DNA of 64,000 bases, taken from the NCBI RefSeq assembly GCF_030035675.1, contig NC_084482.1:222624943-222688942 (forward strand). The letters run 5' to 3'. Below the pieces are notes generated by a model. It ran no database searches. It saw only the letters and a list, made by a program, of their open reading frames with translations, and was not told where the DNA came from. The position numbers and the translations under genes were made by a program. The stretch is from Rhineura floridana. Taxonomy: Eukaryota; Chordata; Lepidosauria; Squamata; Rhineuridae. The first letter of the stretch is position 1. Every line of letters starts with the position of its first letter. Positions 13,001 through 22,639 of this stretch are shown here, in pieces.

Positions 13001-16000
13001 TTCAGAGTCAGCCCCTTCAAGAGCAGCCAGTAAGTTATTCTGTCTTCCACAGTTGTAGTTTGGAACATTTGCCTCCCCAGGAGACAGCAGGTCTAACAAA
13101 GCATTGTACGTCACCCTTCCGTGAAAAAAGTTCTCATGGATGCTGTAGCCCAATGTGATGTTGGGCAAGAGCCTGGGATTCTGGTTGATATCCTGAATGG
13201 CAAACAAGAAGGAGAGGATCTGCCAGTATTCTGTGGCTGTTTTTCTGCAAAAAATTACATATTGCAACATCATCTTGCATTCCTTGAATATATGAGATTC
13301 AACTTTTGCTTTTTGACATGCTTTTACAATGTAAAACTCTTGATTTAATTTCTAGAAGTTATGCTAATACTGATCCAAAGCCAAACCCACAAGCTCAACA
13401 TCCAATCCTCATGTAATGACAGGTGTGTGCGTGTGATGGAATAGTTCCCCCCCCCACAAATCATAGCCTTTACCATTTAGAAACACAACTAAGGCAGATA
13501 ATCATTCTAGCAATAGAATGAGGTATGCATAGCTCTTCAAATAACAATAGCAGACAAAAGGTTCATTAAATTATGGGTAACATTTGCTGCCATCTATGTG
13601 AGTTATGTAGAAGATGGGGGGTGACTGGAGGTAGTTTAAAATGGAGCATTTAGATTCTAAATTAGGTAGTCAGCAACTGAACAAAAGATGAAACTGAGGT
13701 TATCCTACTTTGGACACATCATGAGAAGACCTGATTCACTAGAAAAGACAATAATGCTGGGAAAAACAGAAGGGAGTGGAAAAAGAGGAAGGCCAAACAA
13801 GAGATGGGTTGACTCCATAAAGGAAGCCACAGACCTGAACTTACAAGATCTGAACAGGGTGGTTCACGACAGATGCTCTTGGAGGTCGCTGATTCAGAGG
13901 GTCGCCGTAAGTCGTAGTCAACTTGAAGGCACATAACAACAACAAAATCCATCTAGTCTATCTCTCTCCCTCTCTCTCTCTCTCTGTTGCAGGAATGAGA
14001 AAGAGGGGAGAGTTGGGGGTGACTTCATTTGTCGTAGAGTCTGGTGCTCTTAACATTCCATGATCTCATCTGATATGAAATCTGTTGATCACAAAACAGG
14101 ATCCATCAAAGTTTTGTATCCTTGAATATATGAGTTAAATAAATGTAACTAAATTACACGAGCCAGGTGTCTGAGAGTGATGTAATTGGACTGCACTTTC
14201 ATAATTATTTGCATTTACATTTTCCTCTAAGGTGAGAATTCCAGGGGTGCACTCAAGTTTTGCTTCCCTGGAAAAAGGTTACTCCTGGAGGTTTGTGTCT
14301 GGTATATGGTTTATTTGCACATCTATGCAAGCTAAGGGTTTGTATTAAGCCTCCATCAGATCCACCTTCCCATTCAGTTTTGGGGAGACTAGGTCCTCCA
14401 GCACTCCCCAGAAACCCGACAATTCTCTGATACTTTGCTTAAAGTCTAAAACTAAAACTTGCAGCTTCCTCTCACAAACCCAGATGACTGTATCAGTGTA
14501 GGAGGGAAGACTAAGCCTTTGCTGCCCTTCCACAAGAGCCCATCCGTGGGGTGTGATCTTCTTAGCAAAAGCAGCATAGCTGTGCCACTCTGCCACAGCC
14601 ATCATCAAAATATTATTTCTGTAGTTTTCACATTTCACATATTGATGATGTTTTTACTCTGTAGTGTCACAGGACTGAGGGAGAAGGACAGGATTGTTTC
14701 CCAGGTTGGTTTGAATGGTTTCTTTGGGTCCCCTCCAAGCCCATGATTTTATAGCTTAAGATGGAAGTCTGTGGTGGAAGGAACTGCGAAAGTAGACAAA
14801 TCAGTCTCTTTGTTAAGCAAAAGGTCCTGACCAGACCTGTTAAGTGTACTTTTCATATGTCTAAATAGTTGGTCAATACAGATGTGTTGACATACAATGA
14901 ATTAGCTAGCCAGGGAGGCTCCTTTATTCCTCAACTGACCTTTTACAACCTCCTAGCAACTCTTTCCTAGTACTGGTTGAAGTGACTATCCTTTCCAGCA
15001 TTCCATATTTCTAACATTCATTTTTCCTGGCCACTGTGTCCAACTCCCATGTGCTCTGTATCCAGATTTCCTTCCCCTTGGATCCCCAGATGGTGTTGGA
15101 CTAAACCTCCCAGCATCCCTGACCATTGGCCAAGATGGCAGTTGCTGATGGGAGCTTTCATCCAAGAACATCTGGGGACCCAACACTGAAGGAGTCTGCT
15201 CTATATTCCTGTATTATCACAGACTACAGATGAAGTGAGACCTGAGATGTACAGTATACTTTTAGGACGAATCCCTTCTTTGTGATGTCATGACTTTAAG
15301 TTGTGTTTAACTGATTTTAAGGATCCGTTTTAAACTGCTGTAACCTGCCATGGGACCTTAGCATGAAGGGCAGGTGATTATTATTATTAATTTCAATAAT
15401 GATAATAATAATACAGCTATTATCAAAGGTGCTGTGGACTTCGAAGAAGCACGAATACAGGGCAAACAGGGCAAACGAGCTAAGTGGAAGGCACATCAAA
15501 CAAATCCTCATCAGGACCATTTTCCATCTGGAAAACTATGTCCTCACTGTGCGAGGCTGTGTGGATCCAGAATTGGTCTCCACAGTCACTTACGGACCCA
15601 TTGTTAAAGACCTTATCTTGGAAGACAATCTTACTCGGCCACGAGTGATCACCAGTTATGATGACAGTGACATGTACAGTCTAAAATCACACACCTTCCC
15701 ATCTCTAATAGTTGACAGTATACATAACCTCCAAACATAACTGTCCCCCACGCTTGCTGCCTCCCTGGGCTGCCTCCCCTCTTGCCATTCTCCCCCACTG
15801 ATCATTACTTTGCTAATTCACAGAATCATAGAACAGTAGAGTTGGAAGGGGCCTAGCAGGTCACTGAGTCCAACTCTCTGCTCATTGCAGGAATCCAAGT
15901 TAAAGGAATTCACTTGCCTCCAGCTGTTCAATTAACATTGCACAAACAAAAACCCACCTCAAATATGTGATGGAGAAATACACTGGATAGATTTGGATAA

Positions 16001-16789
16001 TAATTGCTTGACCCAATGTGGTCAAATGAAAACAAATTAGAAGCAGCTCAATAAAGAGGTCATCTGGAAGTGATTTATGAGTATTTTCTTCTTTGAAAAC
16101 ATTCAAATGGCTGATCGGTTTCTGAATTTCAAAGTAGATTTACTACAGAAAAGCTGCAACTGGGCGGCACTGACTGACTTAATAGGCAGCTACTGGAACG
16201 ATTGATTGGGGCAAAAGGGGTGATTTTGGGTGTTTTGGGCTTTTGCAGTTGCAAAAACAGGAAAGAACCACATTAGCCACAGACCAGGGACTGTTCTCAG
16301 GACTTGTAAGAAAAATTGTGTTTTTTCTATACATTAAATTATGTCCAATGTTACTGTCAGTTACAGATGAAGATGGACCCCACCAGCAGCCTCTGAAAAG
16401 GCAGGTTACACAGTCAGTGGTGCCTTAGTACTGATGAATACCTGAAGACTCCCCCCACAGACAAAACAGGACAGGAATTTACTAGGAGCAAGAAAGAGAC
16501 TCGTCATTGGAGGAAATAATAATCAATAGTGAGCTTCCCATAAAATGACTTACTGGTCAAAGCTGGTAGAAGGAGGCTTGTTGAAGACATGTAGATGAAA
16601 CAAAGCTCTTGTGGCAGAGATGTTCCCACAAATGCGGTGGTCTCCTGACTGGTAATAATTGAATATGTCTGTCTGATCCCTCTCCAGAGTCAAGGCGCAT
16701 TTCACCTTCAACATCCCACAGTCTGCATTAGGCACTTGCAGCAGCAGCAGCAGCAATAGCAACAGCAGCAGCAACAGCAGCAGCACCAT
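3782..16789 (-). CDS. VMN2R: V2R gene A: type 2 vomeronasal receptor, exons 1-4 of 6
   Basis: V2Rs are class C GPCRs of vomeronasal sensory neurons that bind peptide or protein pheromones through an extracellular Venus-flytrap domain. Four coding exons are seen: 16554-16789, 12953-13244, 4662-5468 and 3782-4009. They have AG/GT borders and phases that fit (2-nt carry from exon 1, then phase 0). Together they give about 521 open codons: signal peptide, then the ligand-binding domain ending WPKWLTQ. The cysteine-rich exon 5 and the 7TM exon 6 should lie left of the window, so intactness cannot be judged. Exons 2-4 equal those of gene B in length, and many residues match. Intron 2 carries a nested L2 pair. 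The gene start is taken at the ATG at 16789, before the leucine run; an upstream in-frame GTG is not a credible start. Confidence 0.87.
4479..4507 (+). mobile_element. hAT-like MITE end fragment
   Basis: CAGAGCTTGGAAAAGTTAC followed by a T-rich stretch matches the terminus of the palindromic MITEs at 17902 and 52808. Only one arm is present, inside intron 3 of gene A (4010-4661). The rest of that intron shows no repeat I recognise; its ends align with gene B intron 3. Confidence 0.6.
4662..5468 (-). CDS. VMN2R: V2R gene A exon 3
   Basis: 807 nt, phase 0/0, acceptor CCTTTCCAG and donor GAG|GTATTT. It encodes the core of the periplasmic-binding-like domain: [18 protein letters not shown], then the [19 protein letters not shown] strand, ending [11 protein letters not shown]. 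It is open and has the same length as gene B exon 3. Confidence 0.9.
5469..6256. other. V2R gene A intron 2, unique part shared with gene B
   Basis: No coding or repeat unit recognised. Stretches align by eye with gene B intron 2: for example, the segment around 5930-6010 corresponds to 54657-54740 and shares GTGGATGTGACCATAGAGAG. It is ancestral intron DNA. Gene B carries a solo LTR at the point equal to about 5940. Confidence 0.6.
6257..6498. mobile_element. hAT-like DNA element with 8-bp target duplication
   Basis: The element starts CAGTGCTTGGAAAAG and ends CTTTTCCAAGCTCTG, flanked by a perfect 8-bp duplication CTTGTGGG (6249-6256 and 6499-6506), the hAT signature length. A second complete palindromic MITE (6383-6498, 116 bp) shares its right end, so the element contains three copies of the terminal motif. 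Gene B lacks it at the matching site, so it inserted after the A/B duplication. Confidence 0.75.
6505..6645 (+). mobile_element. Old CR1 ORF2 fragment shared with gene B
   Basis: The sequence resembles a decayed CR1 segment coding for the VTDQERDLGVVVDS region (compare 33650-33760). A clear counterpart sits at 54843-54975 in gene B intron 2, so the insertion predates the duplication of A and B. Confidence 0.5.
6863..9385 (-). mobile_element. L2 LINE copy A1, 3' portion (interrupted by copy A2)
   Basis: An L2-clade LINE. The 3' tail is a TCATCA-type repeat at 6863-6890 next to a CCGCCC motif. Decayed reverse transcriptase follows at about 7305-8775 ([49 protein letters not shown]), then the endonuclease end at 9017-9379 ([13 protein letters not shown]). 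Several frameshifts split it into overlapping pieces. Its 5' part lies at 12436-12668, on the far side of the nested copy A2. Gene B lacks it: the sequence GATGAGGATGACAT is interrupted here and intact at 55202. Confidence 0.8.
9386..12435 (-). mobile_element. L2 LINE copy A2, nested in A1, nearly intact
   Basis: This copy starts near the beginning of the endonuclease ([32 protein letters not shown]). It continues into reverse transcriptase ([66 protein letters not shown]) and ends at 9584 with a 3' region and TAA-type tail at 9386-9402. Only two breaks are seen: a TGA at 11475-11477 between endonuclease and RT, and a frameshift near 10300 after the YADD region. The 5' border at about 12435 is approximate because copies A1 and A2 read through in one frame. 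Confidence 0.82.
12436..12668 (-). mobile_element. L2 LINE copy A1, 5' portion
   Basis: It encodes the endonuclease segment with [17 protein letters not shown] and [18 protein letters not shown]. The next expected residues resume at 9379, beyond the nested copy. Because the join stays in frame, one 416-codon frame holds two successive GDFN motifs from two different insertions. The outer border near 12668 is set by comparison with the uninterrupted gene B intron at about 55215 (CACAAAACCTGC). Confidence 0.72.
12953..13244 (-). CDS. VMN2R: V2R gene A exon 2
   Basis: 292 nt, acceptor TTTTTTGCAG, donor CCACAG|GTAGG. One base completes the codon begun in exon 1, followed by 97 codons: [52 protein letters not shown] and LLGIYKIPQ. 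It forms the N-terminal lobe of the ligand-binding domain. Open, and the same length as gene B exon 2. Confidence 0.9.
13685..13950 (+). mobile_element. RTE-BovB LINE 3' end
   Basis: The 5'-truncated copy encodes [19 protein letters not shown] and [20 protein letters not shown], the C-terminal signature of BovB ORF2. It ends in an ACAACAACAAA tail at 13937-13949. Lies in intron 1 of gene A. Confidence 0.85.
13951..15084. other. Intron 1 of gene A, largely unassigned
   Basis: A CT-rich microsatellite at about 13962-13986 is followed by DNA I cannot assign, apart from a 97-codon open frame at 14345-14638 listed separately. Confidence 0.4.
14345..14638 (-). other. Unidentified 97-codon open frame
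   Basis: The frame begins [18 protein letters not shown] and ends NGKVDLMEA. It is tryptophan-containing and amphipathic, and does not look like a shadow of any repeat here. I do not recognise a family. It could be a fragment of an old insertion or chance. It lies in V2R intron 1 on the same strand as the gene. Confidence 0.2.
15085..15186. mobile_element. Palindromic MITE (hAT-like)
   Basis: The arms are GATGGTGTTGGACTAAACC and the partial complement ending AACATCTGGGGACCCAACAC, with CCATTGGCCAAGATGGCAG in the middle. This is the familiar reptile MITE type that mimics the arms of the elements at 17902 and 52808. No target duplication could be fixed. Confidence 0.5.
15395..15760 (+). mobile_element. 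Unidentified retroelement 3' fragment with C2H2-like motif
   Basis: The plus strand reads [13 protein letters not shown] and then [20 protein letters not shown] followed by HC and a stop. The C-x2-C-x(12)-H-x3-H spacing is a zinc-finger-like motif of the kind found at the C-terminus of some non-LTR retrotransposon proteins. The following DNA (ACTCGGCCACGAGTGATC) looks like a short 3' UTR. The family was not identified. Confidence 0.35.
15822..15902 (-). mobile_element. CR1 3' tail fragment
   Basis: AATCATAGAACAGTAGAG with GTTGGAAGG and CAATTC-type context is the reverse complement of a CR1 3' end. It closely resembles 20018-20100. Confidence 0.6.
16554..16789 (-). CDS. VMN2R: V2R gene A exon 1 (signal peptide)
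   Basis: 236 nt: 78 codons plus two bases. It starts ATG GTG, followed by 15 leucine codons (mostly CTG, some TTG and CTA) forming the hydrophobic core of a signal peptide. It continues QVPNADCG, then the start of the mature chain ([17 protein letters not shown]) and [10 protein letters not shown] before donor CA|GTAAGT. Gene B has seven leucines at the same place, which accounts for the whole 24-nt length difference. Confidence 0.85.
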
Positions 16790-17750
16790 CCTGTGTCTGC
16801 CTGGAACAGCCTCCACCTTTGTGACTGCTTCCCCCCAACTAATCTGAAAAATTATTGGATGAAGCTAAGCTCTTTCTGCACAGAGTTCCTAACGCTAATG
16901 GAGCCCAGCTAAGACTTCACACCTGAAGGTGATGGAAATCATCCTCACACAGAGATAGTCCTCCTGATCTGCCCTAAATCTCAGCCCATCCTCTCAATGA
17001 CCTGGGAGATGATTATGTTTCAGTCCTTTCTGACTCGGATGCAAGACATCACCTCGTGTGGTTCTCTGTTCTGATGCTTATTTTAGTGGTTTCAGAGGCA
17101 ATCTGTGGACAAATCCTTGGAGCTTTGGTGAGAAGATGAAACAAATTACTATAATTTTGTAAATTATAAGGGGAAGAAGCAACTCCTCTAACTCCATGTG
17201 CAAGTGAATGACTGGAGAGAAACATGTTTGCAAATGCTCCCATATGTGGCTCCAAAATCTGAGAAGTATGACAGAGGGAGGAACTGAACCTGTCCACCCC
17301 CTGATGAAAAGAAAAAAAAAACATTCACAAGAGTCAGGATCAAGCTTTCCTTTTAGGACAGTCATGGGAAACCCCTAGCCCACAAGCCAAATTAGGCCAG
17401 CTAAACCTCCCAATTTGATCCACAAGGCTGTTTTTGGCCAAGCCATGCCCACCTGCCCTACACCTGATGTCACATGTGGATAGACACAGCTGGTCCAAAG
17501 GGGGTTTGCAGGCAACATCTATAAGCTGCTTGGTGGCACTTGCAAAGACCTGTCCACAGTGTTTCACAAGTGCCAGCAATCAGTTGATTATTAGGGTTGG
17601 GATCACAATGGTGTCCGGTCCACACGGGAGTCCCAAATACATTTGTCTTAACAATATCCACCCCAAAACCTTTGCAGGTGCAAATAGTATTGGAAGCAGA
17701 GTCATGTCCAGCCATCCTGATACCATCACGAGCACAAATAATCATAAATG
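16790..17750 (-). promoter_or_regulatory. 5' flank of gene A, conserved with gene B
   Basis: This segment aligns by eye with 56886-57650 upstream of gene B, for example CTTCACACCTGAAGG at 16917 and 57012. It should contain the promoter and 5' UTR. I cannot place a TATA box or transcription start, and some of the similarity may be ancient repeat. Shared flank shows that the tandem duplication included the upstream region. Confidence 0.45.
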
Positions 17751-17901
17751 CTATTTGTCTGTTTGTTTAGCACCATCAGATGCACAAGGCCCTGTACATA
17801 GAATAAAATAATAAATAAGTCTCTGCCACAAAAGCAAGTATAATCTAAAAAAAACAACCCACAAGGACAATAAAGGGAGGTGAAACAGATATAGTACGGT
17901 C

Positions 17902-18013
17902 CAGAGCTTGGAAAAGTTACTTTTTTGAACTACAACTCCCATCAGCCCCAGCCAGCATGCTGGCTGGGGCTGATGGGAGTTGTAGTTCAAAAAAGTAACT
18001 TTTCCAAGCTCTG
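17902..18013. mobile_element. Palindromic hAT-like MITE (112 bp)
   Basis: CAGAGCTTGGAAAAGTTAC runs into AACTACAACTCCCATCAGCC, and the complement returns to CAAGCTCTG, so the element can fold into one long hairpin. Same family as 6383-6498 and 52808-52923. No 8-bp duplication is visible at this site. Confidence 0.75.
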
Positions 18014-18238
18014 ATAACCAAGCTAGGACTTCAAATACACATCTAAGGCCTCAATCACACGGGAGTTAAATTTTGCAGTAAAGATGCAGCTTCTGCCATC
18101 ATGATAGATTTGCACAGTTCACACTTCCTACCTTCGAATCCTCTGTTTTCCATTTATACTAGTCAGCATTTCTCTGAGAAGGATTCACTGTTTCGTAGAC
18201 CTGCCCCTTATTTCGCATGTTTACTGCATGCATAGAAT

Positions 18239-18875
18239 TGATTCACTCATAGGCAAAAAACCATGCGGTTTAAGAATGTACCTATAGCTCACAGCTATTT
18301 CTATCAAACTTTAAAAAGCAGGGAAATTGGGCAGCTATAGTGAATGCACCAGGGGAGCAGGAGACCTGAACTCCTCTTTGAGATATTGGACTGCCCTACA
18401 TAATGTGGTACGTTATGATCCACGGTAATGCATTTTTTAATAAATTAATTAAAAATAAACCATACTGTTTTTTTTTTAATTTAAACCTACTGTAGATGAA
18501 GTACTGTGTTTGGGGCAAGCACAGGGATTTGATTAGGGATACCTTATAGTCATCTCTGAGTTGTAATCAAAGACAACAGATTATGACAATTTCTCAAGAA
18601 AAAAGTCCAAACGGCTTCTAGTTTCTCTCTCTCCCGTTTTTCACTTTAACCTGTGGATTCTCCGTGGAGAGGCTGTGTATCACCAAGAAAACTTCCAGAG
18701 TTGTAGAGCAAGCGATTCTGAATCCAACAGTATAAGACTTGTAAGTTTTTGTTTTGAATTGGGACTATACAAAGCACCAGAAAGGGGTGGGGGGTATTTT
18801 CATTTAACATGGTAGAATGCAAAAAATCCCTACTGGCTATAGTATACAGCCCCTGTCTTGGCTGTATAATATTGC
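18239..18875 (+). repeat. Unclassified interspersed repeat (family X), copy 1
   Basis: It begins around ATTCACTCATAGGCAAAAAA and ends near GGCTGTATAAT. Related copies lie at 22640-22875 (minus), 24190-24690 and 58912-59552. It has no coding frame, simple tail or obvious terminal repeats. Its class is unknown to me. Confidence 0.55.
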
Positions 18876-19383
18876 TATTGAGATGGCTTGATGCTAAAGT
18901 TGCAGAGTCCGCATTTTGTTCCAATTTTAAAATGGAGGTAGAAGGAAATTGTAGACATTACTGAATTGGACTCTTAAGTGCTTTTTGCAGGCTTAAGGTT
19001 AAACCTTTGTTAGTGGCTGATCAGCTCTTTTGGGAAGTTTTAAATCCAGCCAATCTCACAAAACTGACCCTGTGATACACATTTTAACCAGCAACAGCTT
19101 TAAAAGACATTCTATTTTCTAAGCTACTGCTAATTTTCTTGTTCTTTCCTAATGTCCCCTCCAACTTTGATAAAGTGGCACCCAATAGTCTTTCACCCCA
19201 AAGACTACTGTTTATAATGTTACTGTTTAGTTTCCAAGGGGACACCATGTGCTGTACTTGATGCCTTTATGGACACTCCAAAATGGCAACTTTGCATCCC
19301 TAAATAGCCATGTTTGGTCGACTTAAATCACATGTCCATAACTCCAGGAGAGAAAGGAGGAGGGAAAGCACCAAGCAATGATG
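18876..19383. other. Intergenic, nothing recognised
   Basis: AT-rich single-copy-looking DNA without an open frame or repeat signature that I can name. Confidence 0.4.
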
Positions 19384-19831
19384 AAAAAGAGAAGAGACTA
19401 GCTCTGGTGTATTATGAATGCTTTATTAAATGCTCTATGCATTTCAGAGGAATCTCTCCTTCTTCAGGAGCTAAAAACCAACATTCAGAGAGACAATATT
19501 AGTGCTTTAGAGACAAAACTGTGGTCATTACTAGGATCATAATTTTATAACAATCTTTAGACCACATTTAATGTTAAAACTTCTTGTATATTGCAAATGG
19601 TTGTACCCATAATCATGTAACATAAAATATTCCTATGCCCTGACCTTTAAATAGATATGTTGTCTGAAAATTGCTATATTTCACCACTGCATGGCTATTA
19701 TATAATGCCTGCCCCCACATGTCTATTTACATGTTTGTTTTTAGCTCCTGAAGAAGGAAAGACTTCTCCAAAACATGTAAAGCACTTCATAAGTGATCCA
19801 CAAGTACCATAGCCAATCTCTTCTCTTTTTG
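19384..19831. mobile_element. Inverted-repeat element with hammerhead-like cores
   Basis: Two arms of about 95 bp, 19384-19483 and 19737-19831, are inverted copies (AAAAAGAGAAGAGACTAGCT against its reverse complement, then CTCCTGAAGAAGG). Each arm holds CTGAAGA; the left arm, read on the minus strand, then has a short AGGA/TCCT stem and GAAA. This fits the CUGANGA...GAAA core of hammerhead ribozymes known from Penelope-like retroelement termini. Assignment to a Penelope-type remnant is inference. Confidence 0.35.
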
Positions 19832-20017
19832 ACCACACCTCCAGGAGAAAAATGATATTTCCACATGGATGGAGGCCTCATAGTGCTTGCAAGCTACAAA
19901 AGGAATTAGAATTGACTTTCTGCACTTTGGGGGTGGATTGCATTTTTCTGTGCTTCTTGCCATATTCCATCTACCCTACTGGGCATGACATTGACATGTG
20001 AGCAGGGGAAATCTTAC

Positions 20018-20336
20018 AATCATAGAATCCTAGAATAGTAGAGTTGGAAGGAGCTTATAAGGCCATCAAGTCCAACCTCCTGCTCAATGCAGGAATCCAA
20101 ATCAAAGCATTCCCAGCAGATGGCTGTCCAGCTGCCTCTTGAAGGCCTCCAGTGTCGGAGAGCCCACCACCTCTCTAGGTAATTGGTTCCATTGTCATAT
20201 GGCTCTAACAGTTAGGAAGTTTTTCCTGATGTCCAGTCAAAATCTGGCTTCCTGCAACTTGAGCCCATTATTCCGTGTCCTGCACTCTGGGACAATCGAG
20301 AAGAGATCCCGGCCCTCCTCTATGTGACAACCTTTC
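20018..20336 (-). mobile_element. CR1 LINE fragment, 3' part (split by L1)
   Basis: It starts at its 3' end with AATCATAGAATCCTAGAATAG on the plus strand and runs to TGTGACAACCTTTC at 20323-20336. The rest continues at 22160-22465 after an L1 insertion. No intact ORF remains. Confidence 0.75.
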
Positions 20337-22159
20337 TTTTTTTTTTTTATAATAATTTTTATTCAATTTTTTCCAAAAACAAACAAAACAAAGTCAAAAA
20401 AACATAACAATACATCAACAAAAAATGAAAATAAAATAGTTGACTTCCAATTTGTCGCAGATCAGCTATAAGTATATAATATACATCAAACCTGTCCCTT
20501 AATGTATACATACAGAGTCCCTTTTCTCCGTAGGCTGTCTTAATTAATCGTCAAATCCCAGTATCATCATTTTATTTTGATCTTTCAACAAAAAGTCTAA
20601 AAGAGGCTTCCATTCCTTAAGAAATGTATCTGTCGATTTTTCTCTAAGTAAACATGTCAATTTGTCCATTTCTACTAAATCCATTAATTTCAATAGCCAT
20701 TCTTCCATTGTTGGTGTTGATTCCATTTTCCACTTTTGTGCATATAATAATCTTGCTGCCGTAATCATATATAATATTATTCTTCCATATTTCTTTTCTA
20801 TTTGTTTATCCATAAAACCCAATAAAAAAAATTCTGGTTTTGACTGAATATTTATCTTTAGAATTTTTTGCATCTTCCTACCTATCTGTGCCCAAAATGA
20901 TTTTGCCTTTTTACATAACCACCACATATGATAAAATGATCCTTCTTGTTGTTTACATTTCCAACAAACAGAAACATTACTATACATTTTTAACAACTTT
21001 TCTGGAGTCATGTACCAACGGTACATCATTTTATAAAAATTTTCTTTAAGATTATAGCATAGTGTAAATTTCAAACCTTTTTTCCACATATTTTCCCATT
21101 GATCCATTTGTATGTTATGACCAAAATTTTTTGCCCACTTTACCATACACTCTTTTACTTGTTCTTCCTCCATATCCATTTTCAATAAGAGTTTATACAT
21201 TTTCGCAATTATATTTTCATCATTTGTACACAATCCTATTTCAAAATCAGATTTACTTATTTCAAACCCATACATTTTCTTGTCCATTTTATATCTTTCT
21301 AACAATTGTAAATAGGCAAACCATTGAAAACTATATCCTTCCTTTGTCAGTTGTTCTCTCTCTTTCATTGTATATTCTCCATGTACATTTTCTAATAGTT
21401 CTTGATAAGTTAACCATTTCTCTTTTCCAGCCATTTCTCTTCTATAAAACGCTTCTTGACTTGAGACACATAATGGTATTTTCGAATAAAACCTTGGTTT
21501 ATATCTATTCCATATTTTCAACAGAGGACGTCTTATAAAATGATTGTTAAAGTCTACATTTACTTTTACTTTGTCATACCATAGATATCCATGCCATCCC
21601 CACTTCAAATTATGGCCCTCCAAATCCAATAGTCTTTTATTCCTCAATAAAATCCATTCCTTTATCCAGACTAAACAGCAGGCAGCAAAATAAAGTCTCA
21701 GATTTGGTAATCCCAGTCCTCCTCTTTCTTTGGCATCTTGTAGTAGTTTAAATTTAACTCTTGGTTTTTTTCCTTGCCATACAAATTTAGAGATATCTTT
21801 TTGCCATTGTTTAAAAGGTAAATCAGAGGATATTACAGGTATTGTTTGAAACAAAAACATCATTCTCGGTAATACATTCATTTTTATCACAGATATTCTA
21901 CCCATTAATGACAGTTGTAGTTTATCCCATCTTAGCAAGTCTTTCTTAATCTCTGTCCATAATTTTTCATAATTATTATGAAACAACTTTGAGTTTTTAT
22001 TTGTCATAATGATACCTAAATATTTCAACTTTTTCTCTATTGTAAGATCTGTCTTGTCCATTAACTCTTTCTGTTCCCTTAAAGTTAAATTTTTCACCAA
22101 CATCTTTGTTTTTTGATTGTTGATCTTAAATCCTGCTAACAGTCCAAATTCTTTTAATT
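20337..22159 (-). mobile_element. L1 LINE, 5'-truncated, inserted in CR1
   Basis: The 1823-bp insertion has a poly-T head (poly-A on its own strand) at 20337 and a 14-bp target duplication TGTGACAACCTTTC (20323-20336 and 22160-22173). It carries the last third of L1 ORF2 and a 3' UTR. The perfect duplication and open frame indicate a recent event. Confidence 0.88.
20544..22159 (-). CDS. L1 ORF2 C-terminal portion (truncated)
   Basis: About 538 open codons belong to the L1 part, from [17 protein letters not shown] (end of the reverse transcriptase palm) through the thumb region ([12 protein letters not shown]) to the C-terminal cysteine motif ([18 protein letters not shown]). It ends with a stop at 20544. 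The endonuclease and the catalytic YxDD are missing through 5' truncation. The open frame runs on into the flanking CR1, but that part is not L1. Confidence 0.82.
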
Positions 22160-22465
22160 TGTGACAACCTTTCAAGTACTTGAAGAGTGCTATCATAACT
22201 CCCCTCAGTCTTCTCTTCTCCAGGCTAATCATGCCCAGTTCTTTCCGTCTCTCCTCATAGGGCTTGGTTTCTAGTCCGTTGCCCTCCTCTGAAACTGTTC
22301 CAGTTTGTCTGCATCCTTCTGAAATGCGGAGACCAGAACTGGATGCAGTATTCAAGATGAGGCCTAACCAGTGATAAATAGAGGGGAACTAATACTTCAC
22401 GCGATTTGGAAACTATACTTCTGTTAATGCAGCCTAATATAGCATTTGCCTCTTTTGCAGCCAGA
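22160..22465 (-). mobile_element. CR1 LINE fragment, 5' part of the split copy
   Basis: It continues the CR1 interrupted at 20336; plus-strand text such as CTTCTCTTCTCCAGGCTAATC is the reverse complement of CR1 ORF2 C-terminal coding sequence. It ends where an L2-type tail begins at 22467. Confidence 0.7.
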
Positions 22466-22466
22466 T

Positions 22467-22530
22467 TTATTTATTTATTTATTTATTACATTTATATACC
22501 GCCCCATAACCGAGCTGTCTGGGCGGTTTC
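22467..22530 (-). repeat. L2-type 3' end fragment
   Basis: A TTTA repeat followed by TATATACCGCCC and GTCTGGGCGG is the reverse complement of the L2 3' tail. Similar tails occur at 25545, 28782 and 63705. Confidence 0.6.
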
Positions 22531-22639
22531 CAGCAATGTCATGTGAATGATGCAAATTTAATGGGGATTCAAATAGCACCCATCTCATAATGTCACCATG
22601 TGAACAAGCCCTAAGTATTCAAAGAGGTACATGTTACCA

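Noticed and set aside
13952-13990. Regulatory CT tract
   Set aside because: A simple CT microsatellite next to a BovB tail is enough to explain it.
16709-16800. Poly-glutamine or poly-alanine frames on the plus strand
   Set aside because: Other readings of the CTG-type leucine repeat in V2R exon 1.
22160-22355. Extra N-terminal residues on the L1 frame
   Set aside because: The frame continues by chance into the flanking CR1; the target duplication marks the true L1 border at 22159.
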